From contig NC_081552.1 of the NCBI RefSeq assembly GCF_963082655.1, forward strand, positions 97,205,592 to 97,269,591: a DNA stretch of 64,000 nucleotides, written 5' to 3'. Origin of the DNA: Stomoxys calcitrans. Lineage: Eukaryota; Arthropoda; Insecta; Diptera; Muscidae. The notes below the pieces were generated by a model. It ran no database searches, was not told the origin of the DNA, and saw nothing but the letters and a program-made list of their open reading frames with translations. Below are positions 10,927 through 21,575 of the stretch, in pieces. Each line of letters opens with the position of its first letter. The first letter of the stretch is position 1. The translations under genes were made by a program, and so were the position numbers.

Positions 10927-11635
10927 ACCGTGACTTTTGGGGACCAAAAAATTTTCGGAGTTTTGACCGATTAAAAATTATCTCGCGACTTTTTAAGCCT
11001 TTCTATATAAAAAAAACTTTTTTGCCCTATTTGGGGCCTATTTATCGCAGATTTACTACCTACCGGTAGTTTTGAGTACATTAGTTTATGTATCGTTACT
11101 TTCGAGGACGCGTCCTTGAATATCACGCTGTATATAAGTAAAACAGGATTGCCAACGCTGCCTAATTTATTTTCAATTTCTACGCATCGCCGGTGTTTTA
11201 GGACAACCGACTTTGACTACTTTTCGAGGACAACAGCTAACTGCATATTACTGTCCAGAATTTTAATATTGTGATGAAATTTTGCCTCATAACAAATATA
11301 AAAAAGAAATAAGAAAACATATTGAATATTGGAAGTAAATGTGATTTTGAATGATTTATTTTGTGAAGTTAATTTAAATATATATTGTGAATAAATTCAC
11401 AAATATGTGTTTATGTGCATTCATGTCAGTCTTCTTGTCTATATGTCTGACCACCTTAAAATTAAAAACACATTTTGACCTGAAAATAAAACCTTGTGAA
11501 TATGTTGTTCTAGTTTTGAATGTTTTGAGCACTCCCCAAAGGATCCCCAAAGTCTTTAGATGAGTCATAAATAAATAACATAACATGTTGGAGATCAAAA
11601 CAGGATATCAAATGCAAAAAACACTAACCAAAAAG
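10920..11635. other. AT-rich spacer beginning with a GTCCCC-type motif
   Basis: The first 20 bases (GTACCGTGACTTTTGGGGAC) match, in reverse, the motif cluster at 24757-24872. There is no ORF with a recognisable domain. Short frames at 11374-11598 are not supported by any motif. Confidence 0.4.
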
Positions 11636-12295
11636 AAAAAAGGTACTTAAAAAGCAGGGCCGAACTTTGGATGTCCGCCACGTCGGATACATTTTGTCGC
11701 TATTTGGTGAAAGATGCATAACATGTGAACCTATGGCTGTATCAAAATATGGTCCCATTTGGATTCGACACCGACGTCGAGCAATCTAATACAATTCACC
11801 GTTCAAAATGGTAAAACAGAATATTGGTCTATGTGGTAGTTATATCTAAATATAGTCTGATCTTTACCATTTTCAGGACGATATGTGAAGGTGTACTACA
11901 GCCCAATGTACCCAACTTCAGAATAATCGGCAACAAAATACAGCTTTTATGGGCCCAAAAACTTAAATCGGGTGATCGGTCTCTATGGCCGCTATATCCA
12001 AATATAGACCGATCTAAACCATATAGAGCCCTCATGTCGAAAAGTCTGGCATAGCACACTGTAGCGAATTCCAGCGAAATGGGTTAAAAAATACGACTTT
12101 TAGGACCCAATACCCCAAATTGGGATATTGGTCTATATAGCAGCATTGTCGAAATATAGACTGATCTGAGCCATATAGAAAACGGATGTCGAAGAGACTA
12201 ACAAAGCTCACTGTGCAAACTTCCAGCGAAATAGGGCAATAAACTCTGCTTTTATCCGAGAGATCAGTATAAATGGCAGCTATATTCAAAATAAT
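11636..12295 (-). mobile_element. Old HINE-B-like copy, interrupted by a SINE
   Basis: Only half of the palindrome survives (GCAGGGCCGAACTTTGG). Monomers with 'GGTCTATATAGCAGC' are more diverged than in neighbouring copies. The copy breaks at 12295, where a tRNA-headed SINE starts. Poorly preserved monomer-like sequence appears again near 12785-12830. Confidence 0.6.
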
Positions 12296-12625
12296 GGAGG
12301 CCACCGTAGCTCAGGTTAGCATGTCCGCCTTTGACGCTGAACGCATGGGTTCAAATCCCGGCGTCGACATCCCAAAAAATTTTCAGCGGTGGTTTTCACC
12401 TCCTAATGCTGGCAACATTTGTGAGGTTCTTTGCCATGAAAAAACTTCTCCCGAAAGAGGTGTCGCACTGAGGTACGACGTTCGGACTCGGCTATAAAAA
12501 GGAGGTGCCTTATCATTGAGATTAAACTTGAATCGGACTGCACTCATTGATATGTGAGAAGTTTGTCCCTGTTCCTTTATGGAATGTTCATGGGCAAATT
12601 TGCAATTTGCCTTTGCATCTTAGCC
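12296..12625 (+). mobile_element. tRNA-derived SINE
   Basis: The first 75 bp resemble a tRNA gene with an internal pol III promoter: A box around 12307-12322 (TAGCTCAGGTTAGCAT) and B box at 12348-12358 (GGTTCAAATCC). A shared body follows (GGACTCGGCTATAAAAAGG, TCATTGATATGTGAGAAG) and then a short end near GGGCAAATTTGC. The copy at 22466-22781 is collinear, which defines the element. It sits inside an old HINE-B. The head has changes in both boxes and is not a functional tRNA gene. Confidence 0.8.
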
Positions 12626-12662
12626 ATACTCGATAGGAATATAGAAAGGCCAACTCAATTGC

Positions 12663-12777
12663 AATTTTGCCCATGAACATTCCATTAAGGAACAGTGGCA
12701 AACTTCTCACATATCAATGGGTGCTGTCCGATTCAAGTTTTAGCTCAATGATAAAGAGCCTCCTTTTTATAGCCGAA
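12663..12777 (-). mobile_element. SINE body fragment, inverted
   Basis: This is the reverse complement of the last third of the SINE just to its left (12490-12610), with CTTCTCACATATCAATG and CCTCCTTTTTATAGCCGA. The two copies lie tail to tail with about 50 bp between them. The tRNA head is missing. Confidence 0.75.
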
Positions 12778-12882
12778 TGCGACCCGATACAGAGAGCTAT
12801 ATCTTAAATATACCGATGTTTACATATTTGGCATGGATCGTTTCAACTAATTTTTTCAATTTTTATAGCCTGCATAAATAAA

Positions 12883-14235
12883 ACAAGTAAAAAGGCATTA
12901 AGTTCGGCCGGGCTGAACTTTGGATACCAGCCACCTCGGGTATATATGTAAACCACCTTTCGTCATAATCCGATAAAAGATGCATATTTTGTGCAACCAT
13001 AGCAGCTATGTACGATTTGGACCAAACCCGGCACGGACATTGATTGGTGTAATAAATAAAAGTCAATGTTCAATTTTGAATAACAAAATATTGATTTTGT
13101 TGGCAGCTATAACCAGATATATGCCGATCTGAACCATATAACCCCTGGATGTCGAAAAGCCAAACATAAATCACTTCGTCAAATTAGAGCGAAATCAGAT
13201 AGTAAATGGGGCCCAAGACCTTAGATCGAGAGATCGGTCATATGGCAGCTATATCCTAATCTGAACCGATCTGGGCAAAATTGAAATTGAAAAGATATTG
13301 AGGGACCCAACACAACTCACTGTCCCAAATTTCAACGAAATCGGACAATAAATGCCCCTTTTATGTGCCCAAAACCTAAAATAGAGAGATCGGTTTTTAT
13401 GGCAGCTCTATTTAAATCTAGAGCGGTCTAAGCCAAATTGGAAACCGATTTTGAAGTGCTTAACACAATTCATTGTCCCAAATTTCAGCGAAATTAGATT
13501 ATAAATTCGCCTTTCATGTGCACAAGACCTCAAATCAAGAGATCGGTCTATATAGCAGCTATATACAAATCTGGACTGGTATTGGCCAAATTGAAGAAAG
13601 ATATTGAGTGACCTAACACAACTCACTGCCCTAAATTTCAGCGAAATCGAACAATAAATGCCACTTTTTGGATTATAAGACCTTAAATCGAGAGATTAGT
13701 CTATAAAGCAGCTATATCCAAATCTGAACCAATCTGGTCCAAATTTAAAAAAGATGTCGAAGAGCTTAATACAACTTAGTGTCCCAAATTTCAGCGAAAT
13801 CGGACAATAAACGAGCCTTTTATGGGCCCAAGACCATAAGTCGAGAAATCGGTCTATATGGCAGCTATATCGAAATCTAAACCGATCTTGTCCAAATTAA
13901 ACAAGGATGTCTAGTGACCGAAAACAACTCTGTCTCAAATTTCTGCAAAATCGGGTAATAAATGCGGCTTTTATGGGCCTAAGACCTTTAATCGGCAGAT
14001 CGTTTTATATGGGGTCTACACCAAGATATAGTCCGATATAGCCCACTTCACTTGCCTATGGATAAAAACAGAAAATGTGCAAAGTTACAGCTAAATATCT
14101 TTATTTTTAAAGACTGTAGCCTGATTTCAACAGACAGATGGACGGACATGTCTGGGTCGTCTTATACTTTTACGACGATCAAGAATATATATATTTTATA
14201 GGGTCGGATATTGATATTTGGTGATGGGTATAAAA
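12883..14235 (-). mobile_element. HINE family B copy
   Basis: Opens ACAAGTAAAAAGGCATTAAG with an almost intact palindrome (one substitution). It carries about six monomers at close to 153 bp, then the AGACTGTAGCCTGATTTCAAC region. A small deletion removes part of the usual terminus, leaving GGTGATGGGTATAAAA. Confidence 0.8.
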
Positions 14236-14830
14236 AGATTGTCTGCGAAGTTTCAGCTCAATATCGTTAAGCTGTGCCGTGATTTCAACAGACAGAAGAA
14301 TGGAGAAACATGGCTATATCGTCATAAAGTTTAACGCGGAATAATAATATTACACTTTGTAGTGAAAGAAATAGATATGTGATGCGAACGAAATGCCATA
14401 ATTGAGCATACAAACGAATAAAGTATAGCTGAGCCAAATTTTGGATATATCATGTTTGTTATCCTATACAATACGAGCAACTATTTTACATATAAGGAAA
14501 TATTTAAACAATTTTGGATTGTACTTGAAATGCGCATCGAATGATCCACTACATTTTATTTCAAACTTCAGAGATACCAATAATATATATACTTGTGTAG
14601 ACTCGCGGCCTTACATCTGAAGATCAGTCTATTTGGCAGCTGCATATATCCATATATGACCCCATCCAATGCGTAGTCTCATACAAGACTATGTACAAAT
14701 TTCAGAGTAGTAAGATAAGAGATGTGCCTTTTATGAACTCAAGACCTTAAATGGTAGAAGTGTTTATATTATCCGAACATCTCAATTGTATTTTCGGTAA
14801 TGTCCAATAAAGCTCACTGAATCCTTCTAA
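14236..14830 (-). mobile_element. Eroded HINE-type sequence
   Basis: Phrases such as AAGTTTCAGCTCAATATC (about 14248) and GATCAGTCTATTTGGCAGC (about 14622) mark heavily diverged HINE-B segments. No ends are preserved. This looks like an older layer than the copy to its left. Confidence 0.45.
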
Positions 14831-15740
14831 GATACCTTGACAATAAAAAAATCGATTAAGAAAAACATGATACATTTGCATAACACTTTATTAAATTATC
14901 ACACTTTGTTTAATTTTGACACTTAATTAAAATTAACATTATAATATCAAAATATGTACATATTTTTAAGGCGTTACGCTGCATGAATAATGTGGTATTT
15001 CATAATTAAACAAAATATTGTGCTGAGGCTTTGCCTTTTCTGACCACCTTTTATTACGATCGATGCAGATCGCCCTTATGCAATACACTTTCCTTCATTG
15101 CATAGCAAATTTGATGTGGCATTTAGAGAGATGTTCACCTTTTAAAACTCTCACTTAATATAAGCTGCAATGCTATTTTAATTTTCCTTGGGCTAGCGCA
15201 CGAGTTTTCTTATGTTTATTACATTACAAATTGCCATTGATTTGTTTTTTTCTTTGTCTAGTTACTCACTCCATCACAGTTGAGTACTTGGTACTTTGAT
15301 TAATTTGCTTTAAACTTAATGGGTCGTTCATACTTAATAATTATGTATGTATGTTGTTTTTATTCGATCTTCACATGTTATAAATAATCGGTATGAAATA
15401 TATGTAGTATAAAATTGTTTTATATATATTTCTTCCAATGCAAATAATCTGAAAACAAGATTGGCGAATGACAGAATTTCGTCGAAATTTTTTTGTTGAA
15501 TCATTTCGTGCTTTGTAGCCGGCCATGAGTAATAGTAGCTTTGTTTTATTTAGCCATTAAGCGGATTTTCCCCGCTTAGTTTGTATGGCGAAAAATGCTA
15601 TCCCCGATTAGCTAAGTGGCCAATCTTATCGCCGCTTATCAAAACTTATGGTGTCATCATTCAATCTGAATGACAAAACTAAAAGAGGCAGAACGCAACA
15701 TATTTATTCAATGATTAAACATTCTGGAATTCAAAAATTG
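14831..15740. other. Low-copy AT-rich DNA
   Basis: I see none of the window's repeat families here and no ORF with a recognisable domain. It is among the few stretches that could be single-copy host intergenic or intronic DNA. Confidence 0.4.
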
Positions 15741-15868
15741 CTTAAACCCCGTTTACATTCGCCACTAAATCCGGATTTAATGGCTCGATCACCTGTTTTC
15801 CCTTTAGAAAATCAGCTGACGTGAGCCTTAAATCCGGATTTAGCGGCCAATGTAAACGGGGCTTTAGA
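15741..15868. mobile_element. CCGG-palindrome MITE, copy 1
   Basis: The terminal inverted repeats pair CCCCGTTTACATTCGCC with GGCCAATGTAAACGGGG. Each arm ends in the self-palindrome TAAATCCGGATTTA. A core of about 45 bp (GGCTCGATCACCTGTTTTCC) separates the arms. It is collinear with the copies at 18669 and 18998. It has no coding capacity. Confidence 0.75.
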
Positions 15869-15927
15869 ACTTTAATGAAATCGCAATTATAAACCCCGAG
15901 AAACATTTATATAAAATTAAAATGACT

Positions 15928-16090
15928 TAGCCACATTTGTATGTGGAGGTTGGTGGCGATTCTCGTCAAGCTCCTTTAGGTAAGCAAGCTCGTTCCGTTC
16001 CCAAGGACCGATCGCCGCCAGAACATGATGGCCATTGGTTATTTAAAGGCACCAATAACTCGTCTTGTCATATCTAGCATCATTGCAGGC
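15928..16090. mobile_element. Fragment shared with the RTE 5' region and a small retroposon
   Basis: Positions 15928-16023 are the reverse complement of the short insert at 20676-20768 (GGCGATTCTCGTCAAGCTC here). Positions 16027-16085 match 46900-46960 in the 5' region of the RTE-type relic (GGCCATTGGTTATTT). The fragment therefore bridges the two, suggesting both derive from one retroelement 5' region. Confidence 0.5.
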
Positions 16091-16111
16091 AAATGCAACA
16101 CTGCACACAAA

Positions 16112-16140
16112 TCCCCCCCCCCCCCCCAAAAAAAAAAAAA
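16112..16140. repeat. Poly-C/poly-A junction
   Basis: A run of about 14 C is followed directly by about 13 A. It marks a boundary between the retroelement-like piece and the next repeat, and may include assembly noise. Confidence 0.7.
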
Positions 16141-16142
16141 CC

Positions 16143-16267
16143 GGTAAAGTTATATTTTTTTGCCACATGTAGATATTGTTTTTAGTCGTCAAAGATAACA
16201 AGTTTTGCGTGTTGATTTTTTGGCATTTGTTTACAGTGTTGCATTTTTGCAACGCGACACTCAAAAA
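16143..16267. repeat. Dispersed repeat with GTTGCAttttTGCAAC hairpin, copy 1
   Basis: Shares with 19672-19830 the phrases TTAGTCGTCAA and GATTTTTTG and a final hairpin GTTGCATTTTTGCAACGCG followed by ACACTCAAAA. The hairpin close to a sharp end could be a transposon terminus. The family is unknown to me. Confidence 0.55.
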
Positions 16268-16322
16268 TGGATATTTATTCCAAAATCCATTTGTCATATT
16301 ACACTTTTCGTACATATCACAC

Positions 16323-16492
16323 CTGAATTCACTAAAAGAAGATTAGGCCACTTTCGAAAACATAAAGTGGATAGGCCCTATGAAGATCATTAAGGAAGGT
16401 GCAGGATAAAAATGAGACAAATAGGAGAAAATCTAAACAAAGAATGAATGTACAAAGAGAAAAAGTTGACATCCTCAATGCCGAGTATTGTC
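16323..16492 (+). repeat. Dispersed direct repeat, copy 1
   Basis: About 165 bp collinear with 17868-18036. Both contain CGAAAACATAAAGTGGATAG, TAGGAGAAAATCTAAAC and GTTGACATCCTCAATGCC. There are no terminal inverted repeats or coding frame. Confidence 0.7.
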
Positions 16493-16739
16493 AAAACTCA
16501 CAAATTGTAAGTCGGCTGATTGCTTATGATATGTACAACCAAGACATATTTATTTACAGGTAGTGGCAGTTGCCCAACAAAAAAATTTTGAGTACACTAT
16601 CTGTCAAAATCAGTGATTAGTGCAACCCTGATTTTGAGCATGTTACTAGTTCGCTCCATTTTTCATTGTTTGTTTGTGCTATGGTTCTTAACTATAATAC
16701 ACACACACACACACTCGTTGATAGATTGTGTACTTCGCG

Positions 16740-16860
16740 AGAAAAAATTTTACTCAGCTGTTTACGGTACGCTACCTGGTGATTATATCATGTGTACAAC
16801 ATTCAGAGAAGCTATTTTTGAAATAACCTATGACATGTCTGCTCGTCTAAAGGCATCTTA
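16740..16860 (-). mobile_element. TIR element related to 17427-17750, half copy
   Basis: The right end (GACATGTCTGCTCGTCTAAAG...CTTA) is a diverged version of the terminal repeat seen at 17427 and 17750. Internal phrases continue at 16262-16322, separated from it by the direct repeat and other sequence. The element appears to be broken by later insertions. Confidence 0.45.
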
Positions 16861-17269
16861 AGTAATTAAGTTAAACAAAAAATTTTGTTTTTTCACAACG
16901 AATCCGAAAGCTGAATAAAATACTCTGCTTTAGCATTAGTTGCCAATCTGGATTGATGTCATTTTCATACATATTTCATTGCAATGCACCATATAGTACA
17001 TACTTAAATAATACACAGCCATTATGTAAAACGACCCATAATATTTGATACCAAATGATTCAAAGTACAAAGTACCGAAACTCATATACCGGATTAAAAG
17101 GTACCCAAATTTTAAACCGCATTAAAAATAGCGGAAACAAGTGAAGTTTGTTGAAGCAATGGTTTCAATGCATTCCCGAATGCAACAATGGCAAAGATCA
17201 AAATTTTGCTTTAAAAATGCAACCCTGTCAATTTCAACAAATTATGAAGGGAAGTTCGCAACTAATGCC

Positions 17270-17378
17270 CATATTCATAAAACTTAAAATAGTGTTAAAG
17301 TATGCTTATTTGACAGATTTACTTTATAGAACTGTCAAATAAAACTATTATAAAGCTGTTTTAAGTTTTGTGAATACG
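17270..17378. mobile_element. Short palindromic MITE candidate
   Basis: The left arm ATTCATAAAACTTAAAATAG and the right arm (reverse complement ATTCACAAAACTTAAAACAG) match over some 45 bp with few changes. Both inner ends contain TTATTTGACAG. Almost the whole 109 bp can fold on itself. Confidence 0.65.
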
Positions 17379-17426
17379 AGTGTAAAAGTTTTTTTGTTTA
17401 GAGTAGGTATTTTAAAAACTTTTAAC

Positions 17427-17750
17427 TAAAGCCTCCATTGACGAGCCGACAAGTCATATGTAATTTCAAAAATAGCCACGCTGAAAATTGTACACATCGT
17501 GTGATACGTAAGAAAAATTTAATATGACAAATGGATTTTGGAATAAATATGCAACTTTTTCGATTAAATCGAGCTTCTATTTCATCGAACATACATGTAG
17601 ACACATGTCTATAAAAAAAAGTGCAATACATACGACAATACATGGCGATTAGAGAGCGCTCTATTCGTATTTGACTTACATAAGACAAGTCTTATGATTA
17701 CAGAAAGTGACATGTCGTATGACTTGTCGGCTCGTCTAATTGGGGCTTTA
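17427..17750. mobile_element. TIR element (TAAAGCC... family)
   Basis: The left terminus TAAAGCCTCCATTGACGAG and the right terminus (reverse complement TAAAGCCCCAATTAGACGAG) continue together through CCGACAAGTCATA, about 35 bp of terminal inverted repeat. The 324-bp element has no transposase. I cannot fix the target duplication or superfamily. Confidence 0.65.
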
Positions 17751-17867
17751 ACTTGCTTGAGTTTAAACTTTCCAATTGTTTCGATTTACTGTCATGCAGT
17801 ATCTGCATTAACTCGCTTTGCTTTGGAAAACATCATTGTTTTTAAACACATCACCATAGGACAGGGG

Positions 17868-18036
17868 CAGGATTCACCAATAGAAGGTTAGGTCATTTTC
17901 GAAAACATAAAGTGGATAGGCCCCATTAACATCATTAAGGATGTCATATGTGCCGAATGAAAATGACAAAAATAGGAGAAAATCTAAACAAAGAATTAAT
18001 TTACAAAGAGAACAAGTTGACATCCTCAATGCCAGG
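17868..18036 (+). repeat. Dispersed direct repeat, copy 2
   Basis: Partner of 16323-16492, in the same orientation about 1.5 kb away. The pair flanks the TIR elements and could mark a segmental duplication. Confidence 0.7.
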
Positions 18037-18057
18037 GTTCACTGAATAAGGTTAAGC

Positions 18058-18520
18058 TAAAGGCTCATTTAGACGGCATGTATTTGTCTTACATGTCAAA
18101 TTTAGCACATGCAGAGTTGTACATGCCGTGTGATACAAACAAAACTAATATACGAGAATCACTTTTCAAAATAGCCCATGTAATTTCTTTCGATTAGAGC
18201 GCCCCCTATTCCTTCTGACAAAAACATAAAGAAATCAGCGGTTTTTGTTATCAGTCGAATGAAAGTAACTCAAAATTAAATTGATTTTCGCAATTTTATA
18301 AATTAACCAGCTTTTCCACAACTTTAACAATTTTTACGCATAAAAAAATCAGCTTATGATCAAATTTTTAGGTTATGTCATACGGACATAAAATGCAGGT
18401 GTGATAGCAAAATTATGAATCATATGTAAATTCACAAATTTTGACAGACATTTTCAATTACATGTGAGTACAAAAAGTGACAGGTCATAAGACATTTACA
18501 TTCCGTGTAAAAGCGGCTTA
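18058..18520. mobile_element. TIR element, longer relative of 17427-17750
   Basis: The left end TAAAGGCTCATTTAGACGG and the right end (reverse complement TAAGCCGCTTTTACACGG) pair over about 40 bp, including ATGT...TGTCTTA. The layout follows the 17427 element but the interior is different. No coding frame is visible. Confidence 0.6.
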
Positions 18521-18668
18521 AGCTATCAGCCGACATAAATTTTTTTTTTTGAATTTTTGACAATACTTGGCATCGAATCGACCCAGATACGCAAAGTATT
18601 TAACTTAGAAACAAAACAAGACGATATTTTAGCTCAAGATATATGTGTAATCTAATTTTGTTTATATA

Positions 18669-18767
18669 TAAAAGCACGTTTACATAGGACACTAAATCCG
18701 GATTTAATTGCTCGATCACCTGTTTTCCCTTAAATCCGGATTTAGTGGCCAATGTAAACGTACTTTT
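18669..18767. mobile_element. CCGG-palindrome MITE, copy 2 (core deletion)
   Basis: Ends AAAAGCACGTTTACA and, reversed, AAAAGTACGTTTACA. It keeps both TAAATCCGGATTTA palindromes but lacks the AAATCAGCTGA part of the core found in the other two copies. Confidence 0.8.
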
Positions 18768-18790
18768 AAAAGCATTTTTGTATTTAATGG

Positions 18791-19222
18791 TAACGCTATT
18801 TGATTTGTTTTTGAACAAACAAAATGTGTCAAATAAATGTGTCTAATATCAATGCAAAATCAAGAATTTTCGAATTTGACATATTTTGGGCATAAATAAC
18901 AAAACAAGATGGATCAAATATTTGATAAATTTGAACGTACCTTAACGCTATTTGATTCGTTTTTGAACAAACAAAATGTGTTAAATAAATGTGTCTAAAA
19001 GCACGTTTACATTGGCCACTAAATCCGGATTTAGTGGCTCGATCACCTGTTTTCCCTTAATAAAATCAGCTGATGAGAGCCTTAAATCCGGATTTAGTGA
19101 CCATGGTAAACGTACTTTAATATAAATGCAAAAGCAAGAATTATCGAATGTGACATATTTTGGGCATAAATAACAAAACAAGATGCAAGATGGATCAAAT
19201 ATTTGATCAATCTGAACGTACC
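18791..19222. repeat. Tandem duplication, second unit carrying a MITE
   Basis: Unit 1 (18791-18942, 152 bp) begins TAACGCTATTTGATTTG and ends TTTGAACGTACC. Unit 2 (from 18943) repeats it. Unit 2 is split after GTGTCTA by the MITE at 18998-19117 and carries a 6-bp GCAAGA gain. Unit 1 is therefore the empty site for that MITE. Confidence 0.85.
18998..19117. mobile_element. CCGG-palindrome MITE, copy 3, with TA duplication
   Basis: Flanked by TA on both sides (18996-18997 and 19118-19119), where the empty unit 1 has a single TA at GTGTCTAATAT. The 120-bp element has arms GCACGTTTACATTGGCC and GTAAACGTAC plus two TAAATCCGGATTTA palindromes. Confidence 0.85.
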
Positions 19223-19560
19223 TTTAGGCACACTGTGAAAATATTGGCCAGATGAGGCGCCAGATAGTCAGCCTCCTTCTGAATTAACACCGCAAATATT
19301 CCATCAGGTCCGGGTGATTTAAATGGTTTAAAGCTCCTCAGGGATTTCTTTACCATAAATTTTGTGATGATGATCCTTCGATCACTCTCAGTATACTGTG
19401 GAAAATGGGTTTTCACCAAAAGCCTCAAAATATACTCCGTTGTCTCTGCTCTCACTTCCATGTCGTCTACCAACGTTTCAGTATAGACATAGGTTTTTGA
19501 AATAAACTTTTTCATTTTGAAGGCATCATTAACGTTATCGATCTGTTCGCCGAAAAGCTT
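19207..19560 (-). pseudogene. Non-LTR reverse transcriptase N-terminal fragment
   Basis: Minus-strand frame of about 102 residues. It contains 'KPFKSPGPDGI', the conserved entry motif to the RT domain of Jockey/I/R1-type elements, followed by a helix ending 'LANIFTVCLK'. The preceding residues (about 19330-19515) fit the linker between endonuclease and RT, with 'HFPQ' in the usual place. The frame stops where the tandem duplication at 19222 begins, so the RT catalytic part is lost. It could belong to the same element as the RNase H fragments at 27641 and 42630, but there is no overlap to prove it. Confidence 0.7.
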
Positions 19561-19671
19561 CTAGGAGGCACGCTTTGCCTTGACACGCGGACAATTTGTA
19601 TCTCCAGCTGAAAAGAACTACTTCTGTCTACACGGATTTACGCCTAGACCACAGTCACGGGGTAAAGTTAA

Positions 19672-19830
19672 AATTTTTTAAAATTTGGCGCTTGAAAATT
19701 GTCATCATTTATTGCTGGCACACGTGAAGTAGTGTTTGTAGTCGTCAATGTTAAAAATTGTTCAACTTTTGTGAGTAGATTTTTTGAAATTTTTTTGCAG
19801 CGTTGCATTTTTGCAACGCGACACTCAAAA
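19672..19830. repeat. Dispersed repeat with GTTGCAttttTGCAAC hairpin, copy 2
   Basis: Second copy of the sequence at 16143-16267, ending in the identical GTTGCATTTTTGCAACGCG and ACACTCAAAA. The 5' side differs more than the hairpin side. Confidence 0.55.
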
Positions 19831-19835
19831 TAATA

Positions 19836-20344
19836 CTCATTGCGCTCATTCTGTTTCGGTCTTCATTCTGTTTTGCCATTGAGTTTGTCCAAAAACTGTT
19901 AAAGCTCCCATTAGCGATATAATTTTGGCAAAAAATTGGGGTACATTGTTATGAGACCAAATCGACCTATAAATCGATTATTCCACTTTTTAATCAGTGA
20001 TAGTGAACCTCGATTTTTTTACACAAAGTCAACTAATCGATTAGGCGAAAGTCGATATCGAAATAAACATTTAGAATCATCCAAGGCGTATTTATCAGAT
20101 GGTCTCATCAACCCAGCTGATAAAATTTTATGTCAATTAGTTTTTGAATTCGCCTTACAAAAATGTAAACTTCAAAATAAACATTTTATAAATTGATGTT
20201 TGTGTTCACTGCTGTTATGGTTATTAATCTTATGTTATACAATGACACCTGTAGAACAAGCTCAATGGCTATCTGCTTTACTCTGGGAACTTAGGTCCAT
20301 TGTGTCCGAAGAAAGATTAGGCAATGAGAAAGAACACAAAACAA
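19836..20344. other. Unassigned AT-rich stretch
   Basis: Contains an 86-codon frame (19936-20196) and a 68-codon frame (20200-20406). The second runs into HINE sequence, so it is not a real gene. I recognise no domain in the first. It may be low-copy DNA. Confidence 0.35.
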
Positions 20345-21575
20345 TGAGAAAACGCATTAAGTTCGGCCGGGCCGAACTTTGGATACCCACCACCTCGAGT
20401 ATATAACTAAACCACCTTTCGTAATAGTCCGGTGAAAAATTCATAATTCATGCACTCATCGCAGCTATTTCGAAATATGGTCCGATTTGGACCAAATTTG
20501 ACACGGACATTTTTAGAACAAAATGGGTCTTTTTGGAAGCAAAATCCAAATATGGACCGATAAAAGGATGTCGAAAGGCTAAAATTAAATTTAAATTAAA
20601 CTAAATTTCAGCGAAATCGAACAATAAATGCGCCTTTTATGGGGCCAAGATCTCAAACTGAGAGATCGATCTATTTGTGTTCCCGCGGCGATTGGTCCTT
20701 TGGACCGGAACGAGCTTGCTCATCTTGAAAGAGCTTGACGAGGATCGCCACCCATCTCCACATGCAAATGTGGCTACTACAACAACAACATCGATCATTT
20801 GGCAGCTATATCCAAATCCAGACCGATCTATGCCAAATTGCACAATGATGTCATGATACCTAACACAACTTGTTGTTTCAAATTTCAGCGAAATCGGACT
20901 ATGAATGCGCCTATTATGGGTCCAGGATCTTAAATCGAGAGATCGGTCTATAAGGCAGCTATATCCAAATCTAGACCGATCTGAGCCAAATTAAAAACAG
21001 ATACTAAATGGCCTAAGACTACTCACTGTCCAGATTTTCAGTAAAATCGAACAATAAATGCGCTTTTTATGGGCCCAAGACCTTAAATCGGAAGATCGGT
21101 CTATATGGCAGCTATATCCAAATCTGGACCGATCTAAGCCAAATTAAACAAGGATATCAACTGACTTAACACAACTCACTGTTTCAAATTTCAGCGAAAT
21201 CGGACAATAATTGCGCCTTTTATGGGCCCAAGACCTTAAATCAGCAGTAAATCGGGAGATCGGTCTAGATGACAGCTATACCCAAATCCTGACCGATCTG
21301 AGCCAAACTAAAACAGAATATCCAAAGGCTAAACGTTACTGTTTCAAATTTCAGTGAAATCAGACAATAAATGCGCCTGTTATGGGCTTTAGACCCAAAA
21401 TCGGCAGATCGGTCTATATGGCAGCTATATGTAAATATAGACCGATATGCACCATATTCAGACCGGATGCCAAAGTTCTTAGTACAACTCATTGCTTCAA
21501 ATTTCAGCGAAATCGGACAAAAATTGCGGCTTTTATGGGCTGAAGACCATGAAGAAGACCCTAGGCAAATATAGG
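20345..21575 (-). mobile_element. HINE family B copy, 5' truncated
   Basis: Starts AAACGCATTAAG with a perfect palindrome (AAGTTCGGCC/GGCCGAACTT) and has about seven monomers at 153-bp spacing. It stops in mid-monomer at about 21575, where Tc1-like sequence begins. A small retroposon is inserted at 20676-20770. Confidence 0.8.
20676..20770 (+). mobile_element. Short retroposon with ACAACAACAAC tail
   Basis: Interrupts a HINE-B monomer within GAGATCGATCTATTTG and resumes at ATCGATCATTTGG, so a duplicated ATCGATC-type target is visible at both sides. The 95-bp insert ends in ACAACAACAAC, a tail type used by RTE-related retroposons. Its body is the reverse complement of 15928-16023. Confidence 0.65.

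Noticed and set aside
12296..12371. Candidate tRNA gene
   Set aside because: It is the head of a SINE. The same head with a shared body recurs at 22466, and the acceptor stem does not pair well.
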